Assembly (NCBI GenBank): GCA_026122225.1
Contig: JANEZZ010002683.1
Coordinates: forward strand, 1,116,001 to 1,180,000
Source of the DNA: Heloderma charlesbogerti
Lineage: Eukaryota > Chordata > Lepidosauria > Squamata > Helodermatidae
Length of the DNA: 64,000 nt
Direction: 5' to 3'
Part shown: piece after piece, positions 43,005 through 55,468 of the stretch
How the letters are laid out: each line of letters opens with the position of its first letter
Numbering within the stretch: position 1 is the stretch's first letter
The notes under the pieces: model-generated
The model's input: only the letters and a program-made list of their open reading frames with translations
What the model was told of the DNA's origin: nothing
Databases searched by the model: none
Translations under genes and position numbers: made by a program

Positions 43005-43390
43005 ATTCACACAACATGCTAACCCACACTCAGTGGTTGAGTGTGGGTTGTTTTGAATCATGGGTTGTTTGTTGAACTGTGGGGTACCATGTTGCCTGAA
43101 CGCAGCACATTTTCCACAGGGTGGGTTATCATGGGTGGCTTGTTAACCATGCCTCATGGCTTGTTATAACCACCCTGAACAACCCAAGAACTAACCATGG
43201 GTTCTCAAGGTGGCTTGTTCAAGAGAATAAGCCACACTGCATGGTTAACAAGCCACCCTGCAGAAAATATCCTGGGTACAGATAACACGTTAACCCACTG
43301 TTCAACAAACAACCCACTGTTCAACAACCCACAGTTCAACAACCGATACTCAACCAATGAGTGTGGGTTAGCGTGTTGTGTGAACCCAGT
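43005..43390. mobile_element. Foldback element with CACACAACATGCTAACCC ends
   Basis: Left TATTCACACAACATGCTAAC, right GTTAGCGTGTTGTGTGAAC. The interior repeats AACCCACTGTTCAACAA on the right arm and GGGTTGTTTGTTGAAC on the left, giving a long imperfect palindrome of about 385 bp. It is the same family as 26158-26345. A purine-rich GGA/GAA tract follows at 43400-43470. Confidence 0.7.
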
Positions 43391-43723
43391 CAATGTGATG
43401 GTGGAGGGAGGAAGAGGAGGAGGAGGACAAGAAGAAGAAGAAGGAGGAGGAGGAGGAGGTGGAGGAGGAGCCTTGGGCAGGGCCCATAGCTTTATTTCCT
43501 TTCTCCATATTTTAGCAGTTGGCTAAAAGTGTTATTTCCAAAAGATTCTAAATTATCAAATCTTGAAAGCAGAATAAGTTATACAAAATAAGAAAACCTA
43601 TGCAAACTAGTGACATAACATCCTGTGGGGTGAATTTACCTGATGCAAACTATGAACGTTAAACATTGCTTTGGGATACAGAACACACAGCCTGCGCATG
43701 GGTGATCTGTGCATTGCCGTCAG

Positions 43724-44242
43724 TAGGGATGTACGGATTCCCCACCATCTGTTTTGGTGGGGAATCCACCTGGGGGGAAGATCCATTCCTCCCCCCCCCC
43801 CCGAATCCTCTGGAGCGGCTCCGCTCCGTGAGGATTCTGCAGAGCCGCCCAGCTTGAGGGCTGCTTACCTAGACCCATTTGCCTCCGCGCTGATCGCCAT
43901 GTTGCTTAAAAAAATGGCAATTGGGAGGATGTGCCCATAGACTTATACGCAAAGTAGAGCCGTGAATCTTACGTATACGTCTGTGAACACTTATATGCAA
44001 GATTCATGGCTCTATTTTGCGTATTAAGTCTATGGGCACTTCCTGGTGATAGCCATTTTTTTTTTTTAAGGCGATCGACACGGAGGGGAATGGCTCCAGT
44101 TAAGCCAGCCGCCGAGAGCTGTTCTGCGCAGAATCCTCCTGGAGCGGAGGTAAGTGGGGCCGTCCCACCGCAGATTCCAGAGGCTGGATTCCAAAGAATC
44201 CTGCCACATTTGAATCCACAGCGGATTTCTCTAACATCCCTA
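43724..44242. mobile_element. hAT-like element with a different internal palindrome
   Basis: Starts TAGGGATGTACGGATTCCCC and ends GCGGATTTCTCTAACATCCC plus TA, flanked by perfect GCCGTCAG duplications (43716-43723, 44243-44250). The left arm folds (GGATTCCCCACC with GGTGGGGAATCC). The centre, 43931-44050, is a palindrome of TGCCCATAGACTTATACGC / AAGTCTATGGGCA and ATGCAAGATTCATGGCTC / GAGCCGTGAATCTTACGTAT. It lacks GGCTACGTAAA units. Family termini with an unrelated palindromic core mark it as a sister subfamily. Confidence 0.9.
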
Positions 44243-44250
44243 GCCGTCAG

Positions 44251-46217
44251 TCATAGCATGTCTTTCTTGTCGTATGGCTGCTTCCCTCCCCTTTAGCACT
44301 TGCCTTCCCTTTGCAGATCTAGCACAGCCTGCCAGGGGCTTCGTATGCTTATGCACTCTTCAGTGCTCCCTGTGTCTCTGCAGCACTGTCTAATTCCTCC
44401 CAGCAGGCTGCCTTCACATCAGGAATTACAGGTTTACAGGGTAACATGTAGATTTGGCTAGGCCATGGAGGTGGATCTCCGCCCCCACAGGGCCAGGCAG
44501 GGGGCTGTGGGATTTTCAAGCAATCATCTCTCCATCTGGCCCCGTACTCTAATTTGCTCAGTGGCAGCTGAAGAGCTTGGTAGGCAGTTTCTTTCTGTGT
44601 TGTTTGTCCCTCCTCCCCCCGCCACAAAAAGTATGCCCTTGTCTTCGCTCTAGACTTGCTCAATGTGTAGCTGTAGCAGGGGCCCTCCAGGCATTGCTGG
44701 ACTTCAACTCCCATCAGCCCTAGCTGGCATAGCCAATGGTGAGGGATGATGGGAGTTCCAGGCCAACCAAACTCCTGATGGAGCAGAAGTTGATTGCCCC
44801 AGTGTTTAGCGTGTTTGTTTTCTGAAACTGTGAGACTGGAACAAGAGGATCCACTGTACAAAGGCTGGTGCTACACAGTAACATCCATATGGACAGGGAA
44901 AAGCAAGATCAAGCCCAACAGAGATCCCTCAAATAGGAGTTAGCAGCTTAGTCTTGGGGTCAAATATTTCAGTTTGTCAAGCCTCTGAATTGTTTTCTGA
45001 TCCACTGTCCTGCCACCTTGGGAATATCTGGATCTAGCATATAACAAGCCCACAATCTCCCCTTCACTTTGGTGACCAGAACCATTTAAAAAGGTCTACA
45101 GAACATGTGCTGGGCAATACAGCATCATGAGCTATGTTCTACAGAGTTGAAAAGAGATGCCATATTTGAAATAACGGGCCACTCACGTATTCTGTGGATG
45201 CATGCTTCATGTTCTGGAATAAAGGGAGCAGAGTAAACACCGCATTGGCTGACTGGGCATCTGTGAGGGTGGCCTTTTTAGGGGTGATCCTTGAACTTGG
45301 CTCGCCCAAGGCCCATACTGTGGCTCCTCAGCACCACTGGCCTGCTCTTTAGCCAAGTCATAACCTAGTAGCATTGCAAACCAGCCAGTATCTGACCAGT
45401 AAAACCATGTTCTGTCTGATGATCAGTAGAGGGATATGAAAAGCCAACAAGCCCCAGATTCTACCAGTCGGCTGTGTCAGGAGTCGGCAAGGGTGGGCAG
45501 CTGCCGAGGGCCCAGGGCCTCAGAAGGGCCACCCCTAGCTCCATTCCTGCCCTTGCACCTGCCACTACCCTCCTCCTCCTCTTCCACCAGCCAGCCCACT
45601 GGCGCAAGGAAGCGCCATGGCCATGCCTGCAGGCCCCATGGTGCCCCATTTTTTAAAAAAAATTACTTACAGTTTGAGTAGCAGCAATCTGAACCGATCA
45701 GTTGCTGCCTTTGGGAGGTAACACAGCCAATGAGGGCATAGGGAGGTCCTTACATCTGTCCTGTGTTTTCACTGGCAATCCCCCCCCCCCCAAGGCAGCA
45801 CCTGTTTGGTTCAGATTACTGCTACTCAAACTTTACGTGAAAAAAAATCCTTTAAAATTGTGTGCAGCAGGCTTGGCCGGCTAGGTGCAGTTTAGCAGCA
45901 GGACTAGCGAAGGGAGGAGGAACAGCCCCCCCCCCCGGTCAGGTAGAACAACCCCAGAAGGCCTTTTTGGGGGCCATGCTGGCAGGCATCACTGGGGGGC
46001 GGGGGCTTGCTTCTGTGGGCAGGCAGGCAGCTGCAGGGGCTTGCTTGGCTGGGTGGCACGGGCTTCGGCAGTGGGCAGCTCGCTTGCTTTGGGGTAGGTA
46101 CCAGGGGCTTCAGCAGCAGCAGTGTCAGCTTGGGTAGCCATGGCATCCTCCGTTCCACCCACAAAGGCACTGGCTGAGTTCCAGAAAATGACAAGGAACA
46201 TGGGAAGTTGCTTTATT
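44251..46217. other. Mostly unassigned DNA with a short palindromic MITE
   Basis: 44685-44790 carries TGGACTTCAACTCCCATCAG and, inverted, GATGATGGGAGTTCCAGGCC around a GCTGGCATAGCCAATGG core. This is a short foldback repeat common in reptiles. G/C runs lie near 45780 and 45930. No gene is supported. Confidence 0.55.
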
Positions 46218-46372
46218 CCACTTTAGACTCTTGGTACTGGCAGTGGCCCTCCAGGGCTTCAGGCAGGAGTCTTTTCCCAGCCCTACCTGGAGCTGCCAGG
46301 GGTTTATTGAGCCTGGGGCCTTCTGTGTGCAGCGCATTGCTCTGTCACTGAGCCACAGCCAATTCCAGGAAT
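46218..46372 (-). repeat. tRNA-derived SINE fragment
   Basis: CTGGCAGTGGCCCTCCAGGG, then CCCAGCCCTACCTGGAGCTG and GCATTGCTCTGTCACTGAGC. On the minus strand this is the head and body of the same SINE family as 35945-36105. It is degraded. Confidence 0.6.
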
Positions 46373-48239
46373 GTGCTCTACCCTGCCTGGGCTCCGCTCG
46401 CTCCCTTATCTCCACAGAGGTAGAGAGTCCGGCCTTCTGGAGTGGCAAACAGATGCTATTGCACTTGGTTTGAGACAAGAGGCAAAGGAGGGTTGCCATG
46501 GAAACAAGCTATGTTTTTAAGGAGGCACTGAAGTAAGTGAACCTGTGGGCTTAGCATTAGCTTTTCAGAAGGAAAAAACCAAACAAACAGCCACAGTCCC
46601 CATGCATATTTAAATCACCGTAAAAAAATCCTAGGCTGGTTAGCCAGGGAACCCCTACAACCACTGGGTTTGAATGTTATAATAATTGGACTAGATGAAA
46701 TTTTTAGATTACAGCTTGATTGAGGAATAGGTAATAAGAGACACAATCCCTTAGTACCTTTGATGTGTAAGAAGCACTTTTTACTGAGGCTACTGTTTTG
46801 TGCAAACGTGAGGTCTGGCTGATTCAGCTCTTAGTTTGAAGCTTCTGGAATCTCGGCCTGCCCACTGTCGCTCTGTCTATGCCCCCCCACACACACACAC
46901 TGATCGCTGTTCTTCATAACAACTCTCCTGCTACTGTACCAGTGTCCTGTGGACTGTGCTGTGTACTCCACCAAAATGGAGAAAAGCCTCAGAACTCAGC
47001 TTCTTGAGAATCTCACTGTCAGGAGAGGAGCCTTCCTGTCTGGCAGCCCTGTGGCTTCATGGCCTGACTTGCCTAGTTGGATGCATACACAGGTCTTCAG
47101 GCACCTGTACTTGAGCTGCTCAACCTTCCACCTCCCCCACTTTAGAAGAGAAATTAAAAGGGCTCCTACTGGGACAGGGAGAGTGAATTGGAAGGAGGTG
47201 AGCACCTCAGGAGCAGTGAGGAAGGCAGCCAGAGGAGTGGCTATACGAGCCCTGGAAATGTTTCCATAACATCTAGGGCGTTGAAGGTGCAGTGGCTACA
47301 GCACAGGGCACGACTGTCACACAACAAGGCGTTAATAAGGTGAGCCCCCCCCCCCAGCCCCCATTTCCCATGTGCTCTCAGTGGGCTTGGAGACTTCAGC
47401 CACCTCCAAAGGTTTGGGTCTCTGTCCTCTGATGCTCGGTCCTAGGCCCCCACTCTAATTCTCACTCAGCTTTTGAAGAATGCAAACTCCTAGTTATTGT
47501 GGTTGGATTGGAAAGATGTGTTTGAGCAGTGGTGTAATCCAAAATTGGACAGAAGGTAGATCAGGATCTGCTGGTAGATCTGTCTGATTTGTAGTAGATC
47601 AGCAAGGACCAGCAAATTGTTTAATAACAGAAACACCAAAACGACTCTCTCCCACCCTAAATTATACTGCTGAAATGAAGAAGGCCATGCGAGGGGCAGG
47701 GGAGAACAGCAGGGGAGTTTTGTTGTGGAAGAATATTCAGTACATTCAATATAAGCTCCATTCAGTTCTGGTACTCAAAACTAGTTCCTGGGCTCAGAAT
47801 TATTTAGTTATTATTGCATACCTTTTGCATTTGGCTCTGGCTGGTACATTGCAAGGCTCTAGTAAAAAACAAAGAAGACCCCACAAGCCTGAACTCTGCC
47901 CTCCCCACTGTAGGCAAGGGGGAGAGGGCAGGAAGCATGCTATTTTTAGAGCAGGGGTGATGGTGTCATCTGCGGGAGCAATGCGTCTTTGCTTGCTGGC
48001 TGGCTTATGAGGTTATAACAAAGGCCTTTTACATTTTACTGTTGGTTGCGATGGTTCACTCAGATTCAAAAGTTGTGAAAGATAGGGGAAGCCAAGCCAG
48101 TCACCTTGTGTAGTAGGAGATTGCTTGTTCAATTATCTATGCTAATCAGTTGGCCCAAACAAGGATTGGGGAGGGGATGGAGGGTGAAGTGTTTTGCCTC
48201 TTCTGGTAGCATGGACTGCAGGGGGGTGGGGGGAAATGC
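46373..48239. other. No recognisable gene
   Basis: Unassigned DNA. Short CA and C runs occur near 46889 and 47347. The frame of 106 codons at 46949-47269 has no family resemblance and no support from splice context. Confidence 0.45.
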
Positions 48240-48445
48240 AAGAATTTCCTGACTGTTAGAGCAATACGACAATGGATCCAATTGACTAGGGAGGTGGTGG
48301 GCTCTGCCACACTGGAGGCATTCATGACGAGGCTGGACAGCCATCTGTCAGGGATGCTCTGACTTGGATTCCTGCACTGAGCAGGGGGTTGGACTCGATG
48401 GACTTGTAGGCCCCTTCCAACCCCACTATTCTATGATTCTATGAA
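48240..48445 (+). mobile_element. CR1 LINE 3' end
   Basis: GGGAGGTGGTGGGCTCTGCC, GGCTGGACAGCCATCTGTC, TTGGACTCGATGGACTTG and the octamer-like tail CTATTCTATGATTCTATG form the classic CR1 3' region. It is severely 5'-truncated. Confidence 0.9.
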
Positions 48446-48529
48446 ATACCAAAAACTAAATAGAGAAATAGAAGAATTTCCAGAGGGAAATAAAATGGAA
48501 TGAGGAAAATAATCAACAGAAGTTATATT

Positions 48530-49300
48530 CTACTCTAATGTGCCCACAGACCTCTCTCTTGATGCCCACCAGGCTCCCTGGCCCTCCTGAGTCCTGACTT
48601 CATTTCTATTAACTGGGAGGCATGCTGCAAAATGAAGTGATGCCCTTCAGCACCATTATTAGAAACTTAAAATATGTATAAAACAGCCCTTTGTTTTGAA
48701 GCCTGCCTAGCCACCCAGAAAAAAAAAAAGAAAAAGGTGAGCTGGGGGGTGGGGGAGTCCTGAAGGTCTAGAGTGGGGTGTAGAGGGCTGTACCTATGCC
48801 TTACATGTGTGATTCGCATTTGTGGCGGGACAGGTGGCTGTGTGATGTGTGTGTGTTTCTCTGAGCATCACCAGTTCGCTTTTTGTGAAATGGGCATTTT
48901 GTTGTGCTTTGTGGAGGCAAATGTGTGATTTGGCATTTGGGGCTCAGACTCCACCTCTGCTTTGTACTTAGTATCTTGACCAAGTTACTTGTCTGAGCCT
49001 CATCAGTTTGCTTTGTGTGAAATGGGTGTTGGAGCAGAAAACTGTGGGTTCAAAAGAGTGTTTTTCTGTTTTGTGGCTCAGAGCCCACCTTTGCCTTGTA
49101 CTTAAGTTTTGTCCAAGTTACTTTTCTTTTAGTCTCACCAATTTGCCTACTGGGAAATGTGTGTTTTCGTGGCCAGGCACAGTATGACAGCCATTTTGTG
49201 AATGCTTCCATGATAGTAATTTTGTGAGAGCACCTATGACACATTTATCATTCCAAAGTGCCCACCAACCTGCAAAAGCTGGGGACCCTGTGCTAATCTC
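48530..49300. mobile_element. Old hAT-type MITE relic ('GTGCCCAC' family), second copy
   Basis: Starts near CTAATGTGCCCACAGACC and ends near GCAAAAGCTGGGGACCCTG, with GACAGCCATTTTGTGAATGC and two related units each carrying a CTCACCAATTTGC or CATCAGTTTGC motif. It shares these modules with 34930-35935. Confidence 0.45.
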
Positions 49301-50059
49301 CTTTTCTTTGAGTGGGTTCCTACTTCTGGCTAACAGTTTAAATGATAAAATGTCTTTGTAAGATTGCTTTCAGTGGCACTTACTCCCAAGAAAGTATACA
49401 TACAATTGCAGTCTAAGAATCAAAAAATCTAGTTCAGAACCAGTTGGAAGTTAGGTAATGTTTTATCATTGGAGTACATCAGATTTCTCCCATTCGCCAC
49501 CTCTGGAACACAGACCTTTGCACATTCTGGGCCAGTTCACATGACATGAGGGTGGTTAATAAGCCTTGTTAATAAAGCTTGTTAAGCAGCCAGGGCTTGC
49601 TGGTCATGTGCTGGCCCCTGTTGGACAGAATTTCTTCTTTCCTAAAGGCAAGGCCATCCATTCAGCAATCTGCACAATCCACACCCAAGCAAAAAGGTGG
49701 TGCACCACAGAAATAGAGGCCGTGGAACAAAAATTGCCCCAGACAACGCAACTAAGTAAGCCAAGTTACACACACTACAGAAAAAGGAAAATATAGGGAG
49801 TTATTGTAACTACTATATTTGCAGTTCATATCATATTTAGCTATCTTTACTTGGAAGTACATGCCAAACAAACCTGTTTAGGCAAGCAGCTTTGGTTTGA
49901 AGGGAGGGTGTCTTCTGGGAATATGGCTGTGTGGGCTGTCATGAGGAGCTCCTGCACTTTAAAATTTACCATTACACCACTGTGTTTAAGCGTATGTCAC
50001 AATGCTTGGTGAAACTTTTAAAAAAACTGAACACCTTGCCTGGATATGATTTCCAGTAG
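49301..50059. other. Unassigned DNA with a short repeat
   Basis: 49365-49420 is the short reptilian repeat (GTGGCACTTACTCCCAAG). The rest is not recognisable. Confidence 0.45.
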
Positions 50060-51610
50060 TTAATGGTAGGCGTTCAGTGCTTTACATAGGTTCTTGCTCC
50101 TCCTCCAGACTAGCAAAACTTGAAAGAATTGTATCAAATTGTGCAGAATGGTAATATGTTTCACATGGACACTCGGCTCTGCCTCCTGGCAGCATTGGTG
50201 GGCAACAGGTGGAAGAGGCAATGGAATGGGAAGAAATGTTGCTGTTAACTTCCTCGTACAGAAAGTAGAGGAAGGAACTACAGGATTGGCTATCCTTGAC
50301 TTGATCCTAACCAACAGAGATGACTTGGTGGATAAAGTAGCAGTTATGGGAACTCTGGGGGAAAGTGACCATGTTATCCTTGAGTTCTTGGTTCTAAAGG
50401 AAGCAAAAGCCAAGTGTAGCCAAACACGTTCCCTGGATTTTAGGAAAGCCCATTTTAATAAGCTCAGAACAATTAGAAGTAAGGACCCATGGCAAGCAAC
50501 TAATGAGAAAAGGAGTCGAAGATATGTGGGAGTTTTTAAAAAAGGAAATTCTGAAGGCACAATTACAAACAATTCCAACAAGGAAAAAAGGCGGAATACA
50601 ACAGAAGAAGCCAATGTGACTTCACAAAAAGCTTAGAGAAGACCTGAAAACATAAAGGAAGTGGAAGGAAGGTCAAGCTACAAAGGAAGAGTAGAGGCAG
50701 GTAGCACAGAATTGCAGGGATGGCGTCAGGAAGGCTAAAGCTGAGAATGAGCTGAGGGTAGCGAGGGATGCTAAAAGCAACAAAACGGCTTTCTTCAGCT
50801 ACGTGCATAGTAAAAGACAGAGGAAAGAAATGGTCGTTCAGCTATTAAATAAGGATGGCAAAATGATAACAGAAGGCAAAGAAAAGGCAGAAGTGCTCAA
50901 TTCCTACTTTGGCTCAGTTTTCTCCCAAAAGAGGGTCTATGAGCCCCCTGGCAAAGGTGAAATACAGGCTGAAGGGGCAGGATTGCAGCTTGAGATCGAT
51001 AGGCATATGGGCAAGGAACACCTAATTACTTTGAATGAATTCAGATCTCCAGAGCCGGATGAACTGCATCCTAGAGTAATAAAGGAACTGGCAGAGGAAC
51101 TCTCAGAACCACTGTCTATTATCTTTGAGAAATCATGGAGGACAGGTGAAGTGCCAGATGACTGGAGGAGGGCTAACGTTGTCCCTATTTTCAAAAAGGG
51201 CAAAAAGGAGGAACCTGGGAACTACAGACCAGTCATCTATCCCTGGGAAAATTCTGGAGCAGATGATAAAGCAATCCATCTGTAAGCACCTTGAAAACAA
51301 TGCAGTGATTACTCGAAGCCAACATGGATTTGTCAAGAACAAATCTTGCCAGACGAATCTGATCTCATTTTTTGATCAGGTAACCTCCCTTGTGGACTGT
51401 GGGAATGCTGTGGACATAATATACCTTGCCTTCAGCTAAGCTTTCGACAAAGTGCCCCATGATATCCTGATGAGCAGACTAGCTCAAAGTGGGCTAGATG
51501 AAACAACTATTGGGTGGATCCATGGTTGGCTACAGAATTAGACTCAAGGAGTGCTTATCAATGGGATATAGGTCCCTTCCAACCCTACTATTCTATGATT
51601 CTACGATAAC
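50060..51610 (+). pseudogene. CR1 LINE, ORF2 middle portion fused to the 3' tail
   Basis: The frame shows the end of the endonuclease domain (ILDLILTNRDDL, then GTLGESDHVILEF at about 50350-50390), the linker (SKRQRKE at about 50806), SPEPDELHPRV, SWRTGEVPDDWRRANVVPIF (about 51130-51195), NYRPVI, SQHGFVKNKSC and FDKVPH. A frameshift near 51235 and a stop at about 51436 break it. After GGAGTGCTTATCAATGGGAT (about 51570) it jumps to the CR1 3' tail (GGTCCCTTCCAACCCTACTA), so the catalytic FADD part and most of the C-terminus are deleted. It matches 313-2553 closely and serves as an internal empty-site control for the hAT insertion at 554. Confidence 0.9.
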
Positions 51611-52439
51611 GTTTGCTCTAAATCTCTGAATCCTTGAACCTGAATCTTTGAAGGAACTCCCTGGACCTAAAACCATGTAGCTGCTAGTTTAAACAGAAAT
51701 AAGGAAATAAATCAATAAGATAGCATTCTGAATAGTACTCTGACTTGCTTTCAGATGTTATACATTATAGTCAGGAAGAGCTAATAGTTACAAACAGGCC
51801 TTAGCTTACCTTGCTGATGTTAAAAAGCCGTGCCCTAGCTGTTTCGCAGATGAGAACTTCTAAGGCTTTTCCAAAAAGTCCAAATACGCACACAATCACT
51901 GCACATTTCCTACACAGGATCCAGACCTCTTCCTTCAAGAAAAGGCTTCCAGTCTACTTTGGAAAGATAGCATTTTCCCAGGATCCAAACTGTAACATAT
52001 TTCTGCTGGGGAAATGCTACTCCCCCCCTGCCCCCAGTAAGTAGGATCATTGGGTTTGGAATCGCACTCTAGAATGGCTGTGTCAATGTCACATGGGGGG
52101 AAGGTACCTGTGACATCACCAGTGAAAAATTACAATATTCTTCCCATTGGAATATGTTAGAGAAAAAACAAGCAGAATTTGCCACTAGTCTTTGAAGGCC
52201 TCTCCACACTGGCTTTTTATCCTGCAACGTTACTGGGGCTTCTGCTTCCAGATTCTTTCCAGGATTACAACTGACTCCTTTACATGGGTGGACACGTGGT
52301 TTGAATTGAGGAAAGTCCTTCCTCTGCAAGTTCTATATGTTTCTGTACGTTTCATTTTCCAGCCACTAGATGGCACTGTGATAATAGTATTTTGCCAACA
52401 TTACACACAGCTGATAGAACAGATTAAGGTCCCTTGTTG
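51611..52439. other. No recognisable gene
   Basis: Non-coding DNA; no repeat or motif-bearing frame that I can support. Confidence 0.45.
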
Positions 52440-52585
52440 CTTCATCTCCGATCTTTTTGAAAATGAGATAAATGGGAGAAAGCATGGGAGACATCCTTGA
52501 GGTTGTCGACAGCATGTAAAGGACCTGCAAATTCCGTGAGTGGCCAGTCACAAGTGTGCAATAAATTGCTCGTGTAGAAATGCTC
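52440..52585 (+). repeat. Dispersed repeat 'Y'
   Basis: GAGACATCCTTGAGGTTGTC and TGTAAAGGACCTGCAAATTC, then GTGAGTGGCCAGTCACAAG, match 10520-10612 and 27711-27800. Confidence 0.65.
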
Positions 52586-52764
52586 TGAATCCCTTTCCAC
52601 AGTGTCTGGCTTCTTGAGGACCACTCTAAACCATTTTACATGGAGCTATCTGTGAGCACAGCTGCATAGAGGAAGGTATGGCATGACCATGTTGACAAGC
52701 TCCAATTCCCAGCAGTAGTTTGTAGACTGAGTCAAGTAAAGCATGTTCTACTAAAGCATGTTGG

Positions 52765-53478
52765 ACTCGATGTCCTTGTAGGTAGGGATGGACAAAAGTC
52801 CCTTACCTGGTCCCGCAGCTTGCTTCGCGGTGGGGGGGAGGTGCCCCATCCCTCCCCGCCGAAATTCTGGCCGGGGGGGAGGCGCCCCGTCCCTCCGGCC
52901 GCGAATCCTGCTGTCCTGCCGGGTTGCAAATGGCGGCAGCAATAGCCGCCGCCGTTTGCGTCCCTGCAGTCAGCCATGATAGGCTACGTAAATGTTTACG
53001 TGGCCTATCATGGCTGACTTTGGGGGGGAAAAAAAAGTACATACGCAAATGGCAGTGCTCATGGGCGCCGCCATTTACATACACGCTTCCCCCCCCCAAA
53101 GTCAGCCGTGATAGGCTACGTAAACATTTACGTAGCCTATCACGGTGTTTTTGGAAAATCTAGCCGTGATAGGCTACGTAAATCTTTACGTAGCCTATCA
53201 CGTTTGTTGTTGTTAGTTTTTTTTTACACTTGGAAATGGCGGAAGACCGGCCGCCGCCACCGCCGCACCACTGCCAGGAGCCGCCGCCGCCAAGGACATT
53301 TGACCAAGGTCAGTCCCATCCCGGGGAGGTGGCGGGGGGGTGGCGGACCGTTTCTCCACCAATTTCAGGGGGCTGAATGCATTGGCATTCGGCCTCCCGG
53401 AGATTCGTGGAGAAATTCTCCGACATCCCTACGTAGGCCCCTTCCAACCCTACTATTCTATGATTTTATGATTCTGTA
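52765..53478 (+). mobile_element. CR1 3' tail split by a hAT-like copy
   Basis: 52762-52782 (TGGACTCGATGTCCTTGTAG) and 53434-53478 (TAGGCCCCTTCCAACCCTAC, then CTATTCTATGATTTTATG) join into a normal CR1 tail once 52783-53431 is removed. Only the last part of the tail is present. Confidence 0.85.
52783..53431 (-). mobile_element. Palindromic hAT-like element in a CR1 tail (B left, A right)
   Basis: Starts TAGGGATGGACAAAAGTCCC and ends GAGAAATTCTCCGACATCCC plus TA. The left duplication CTTGTAGG pairs with a right CGTAGG that has lost two bases. The interior has an ATGATAGGCTACGTAAATG palindrome (with GTGGCC replacing GTAGCC on one side), a GCAAATGGCAGTGCTCATGG palindrome, two further GTGATAGGCTACG palindromes, and a shortened A arm with CCAAGGTCAGTCCC where other copies have AGGTAAGT. 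Confidence 0.9.
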
Positions 53479-55460
53479 CCTTACTCACAGAAATTGTGAC
53501 CGGGAAGTAGCACCTTCTAGCATGTCTGCATTGGTCAAACATTAGTTCAACCACAAACTATGCCCCAAGGCCGTCCCTACCATTAGGTAGAATGGATGAT
53601 AGGGAGGGGTGACTGAGGAGTCAGTTCCCAGCTGTTCTCCTTGAGCTCTCCTGCTGTTCCCACCCCCATGAGGTAGAAGAGTGGTGCAGCTAGGTAATTT
53701 TAGACCCTGGACTTAATAGTCGGGGGGGGGTGTCCTTTAGACAGCCATGTATATTACTTCAGTTGTGAAGCACACAACTAACATTTCTGTTCTCCTCCCC
53801 CATACTATTCCATGATTTATAATTCATTCCGGCTATGTTAGAGCACACAACAATAACTATTTGTCAGGCCTGCTAAAAAAAGGAAATATTCTGAGTATGT
53901 GCAGTTTCACATTTTAACTTCACTTAAATCATTGCCTCATCATGACTGCAGGAATAACATGGGGGAGTTTGTTTCTGCTGCCTTGATGCTAAACATATTT
54001 ACTTTGGAATAAGTACAACTTAGTTGTAGAAAAGGATAATATATTTTAAAAGTAAAGAATAATAAGTATCTGTAACCATGTACGTACCTGGCTAGCCAGC
54101 CCTTTCTGCAAAATGCTTTTAAGAATAAGGAGAAAGGGTGCTGCAATGAACAACGTCAGCCCAGACGATGGGGCAGTGCGCTGTTTGTCCCTGCCCCTAT
54201 CACCTGCCACTCTCTGGGGGGGTCATGGGGCCATGGGGTCCTGGACCTTTGTCCTGAGGTCCAGCCCTAGCTGCACCATTGAGGTGGACTGTTAAGAGTG
54301 ATCAGTGGCGAGGTGTCAGAGGGCAGCAGAGCAGTGTGTGCCTCTAGGCTAACCTACTGCTGCCAGGAGAGAATGTCAGTCTAGGCAGCTTCTGTAAATG
54401 GAATAGGAAGAACCAACTTGTCCTTTGCCTCAGGCACCAAAATGTCTTGGGCCAGCCTTGCCAGGGCAGTGGGAGGGAAGTGCTTAAACTTCACTGCAGT
54501 AGCACTCTTCTTTGGTAATTTTCAAGTATTCTGTAACTGCCTGGAGTTCAATATGTCAGCATCATCAACATTTAGTTTTTGGAGGTGCCAGAAGTAAAAC
54601 TGGGGTGCCTCATCTAAGTGGAGGCAGGGTAGTTAATGTAGGGGAATATATGTGTTGCATATTATGACCCTATGGGAAAAGCAAATTAATGTTGTTATTG
54701 TTGTTGTTCAAATCCGATCCTAAAGCATACATTTGGGGCCTATGTACATGGAGATTGTTTCTGAGGTGATTCCATTCAAATCCATTTTTCATGAAATCAG
54801 GTTGCTCCTCCCACAGCAAACATAGCCAGTAAAGCAGTGTCTACATTAAAAAAAAACACGCTTTCATGAGCAATCAGCACCTGAAGCCGGGTTAGTTGGG
54901 GGTTGGGTAGGTGGGGTCCTGCGAGTAGAACTGAACGTCAACAACTGCATAGGTGTGGGGCACCGAATGTGCAGAGGCTTGCTCCTGCCCCTCCCCCCCC
55001 ACACTCAGTGAAGTGCGATGGAGGACAAGTTACTTCCAAGTAGACGTGTTAAGCCGACACCTCTCCTCTATGTCCATCCTTTCTCCGCAGGAGTAAGCGT
55101 CACTTTTTAAATTCATTCGCTGGTCCGGGGATTTAAAAAAGACCAGGCAAAGGAACTCTCCACTTGTACTCAATAAAGTGCAATTGAAGGTAATGACTTC
55201 CTTCCAAGTAGACATGTTTAGCCCACTCCTCCCGTGTCCACCCTTTCATGACAGAACTTTCCCTTCCACCAATCAGGCTGCTCCCCCCAGCCCACACCGA
55301 AGGCAGTTGAGGTCACGTAGACTCCCAAACTGGACTGAAGCCACTGTGACAAGAAAATCCATCACAAAAAACATTTGCAGTAAAGTTTTTAAAGCATGAA
55401 AAACCATGGTTGCTTTGGAGAGGGGCATGCATCATGTGCCATGATCATCTTGGGGACGCA
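53479..55460. other. Unassigned DNA with a two-unit tandem duplication
   Basis: 55005-55085 and 55168-55250 are diverged copies about 163 bp apart (ACTTCCAAGTAGACGTGTT and CCTTCCAAGTAGACATGTTT, each followed by CTCCTC and a GTCCA-CCTTTC end). No gene is recognisable in the remainder. Confidence 0.5.
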
Positions 55461-55468
55461 GTAGAACC

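Noticed and set aside
44349..44861. 170-codon minus-strand frame
   Set aside because: It runs through a short palindromic MITE (44685-44790) and shows no recognisable domain.
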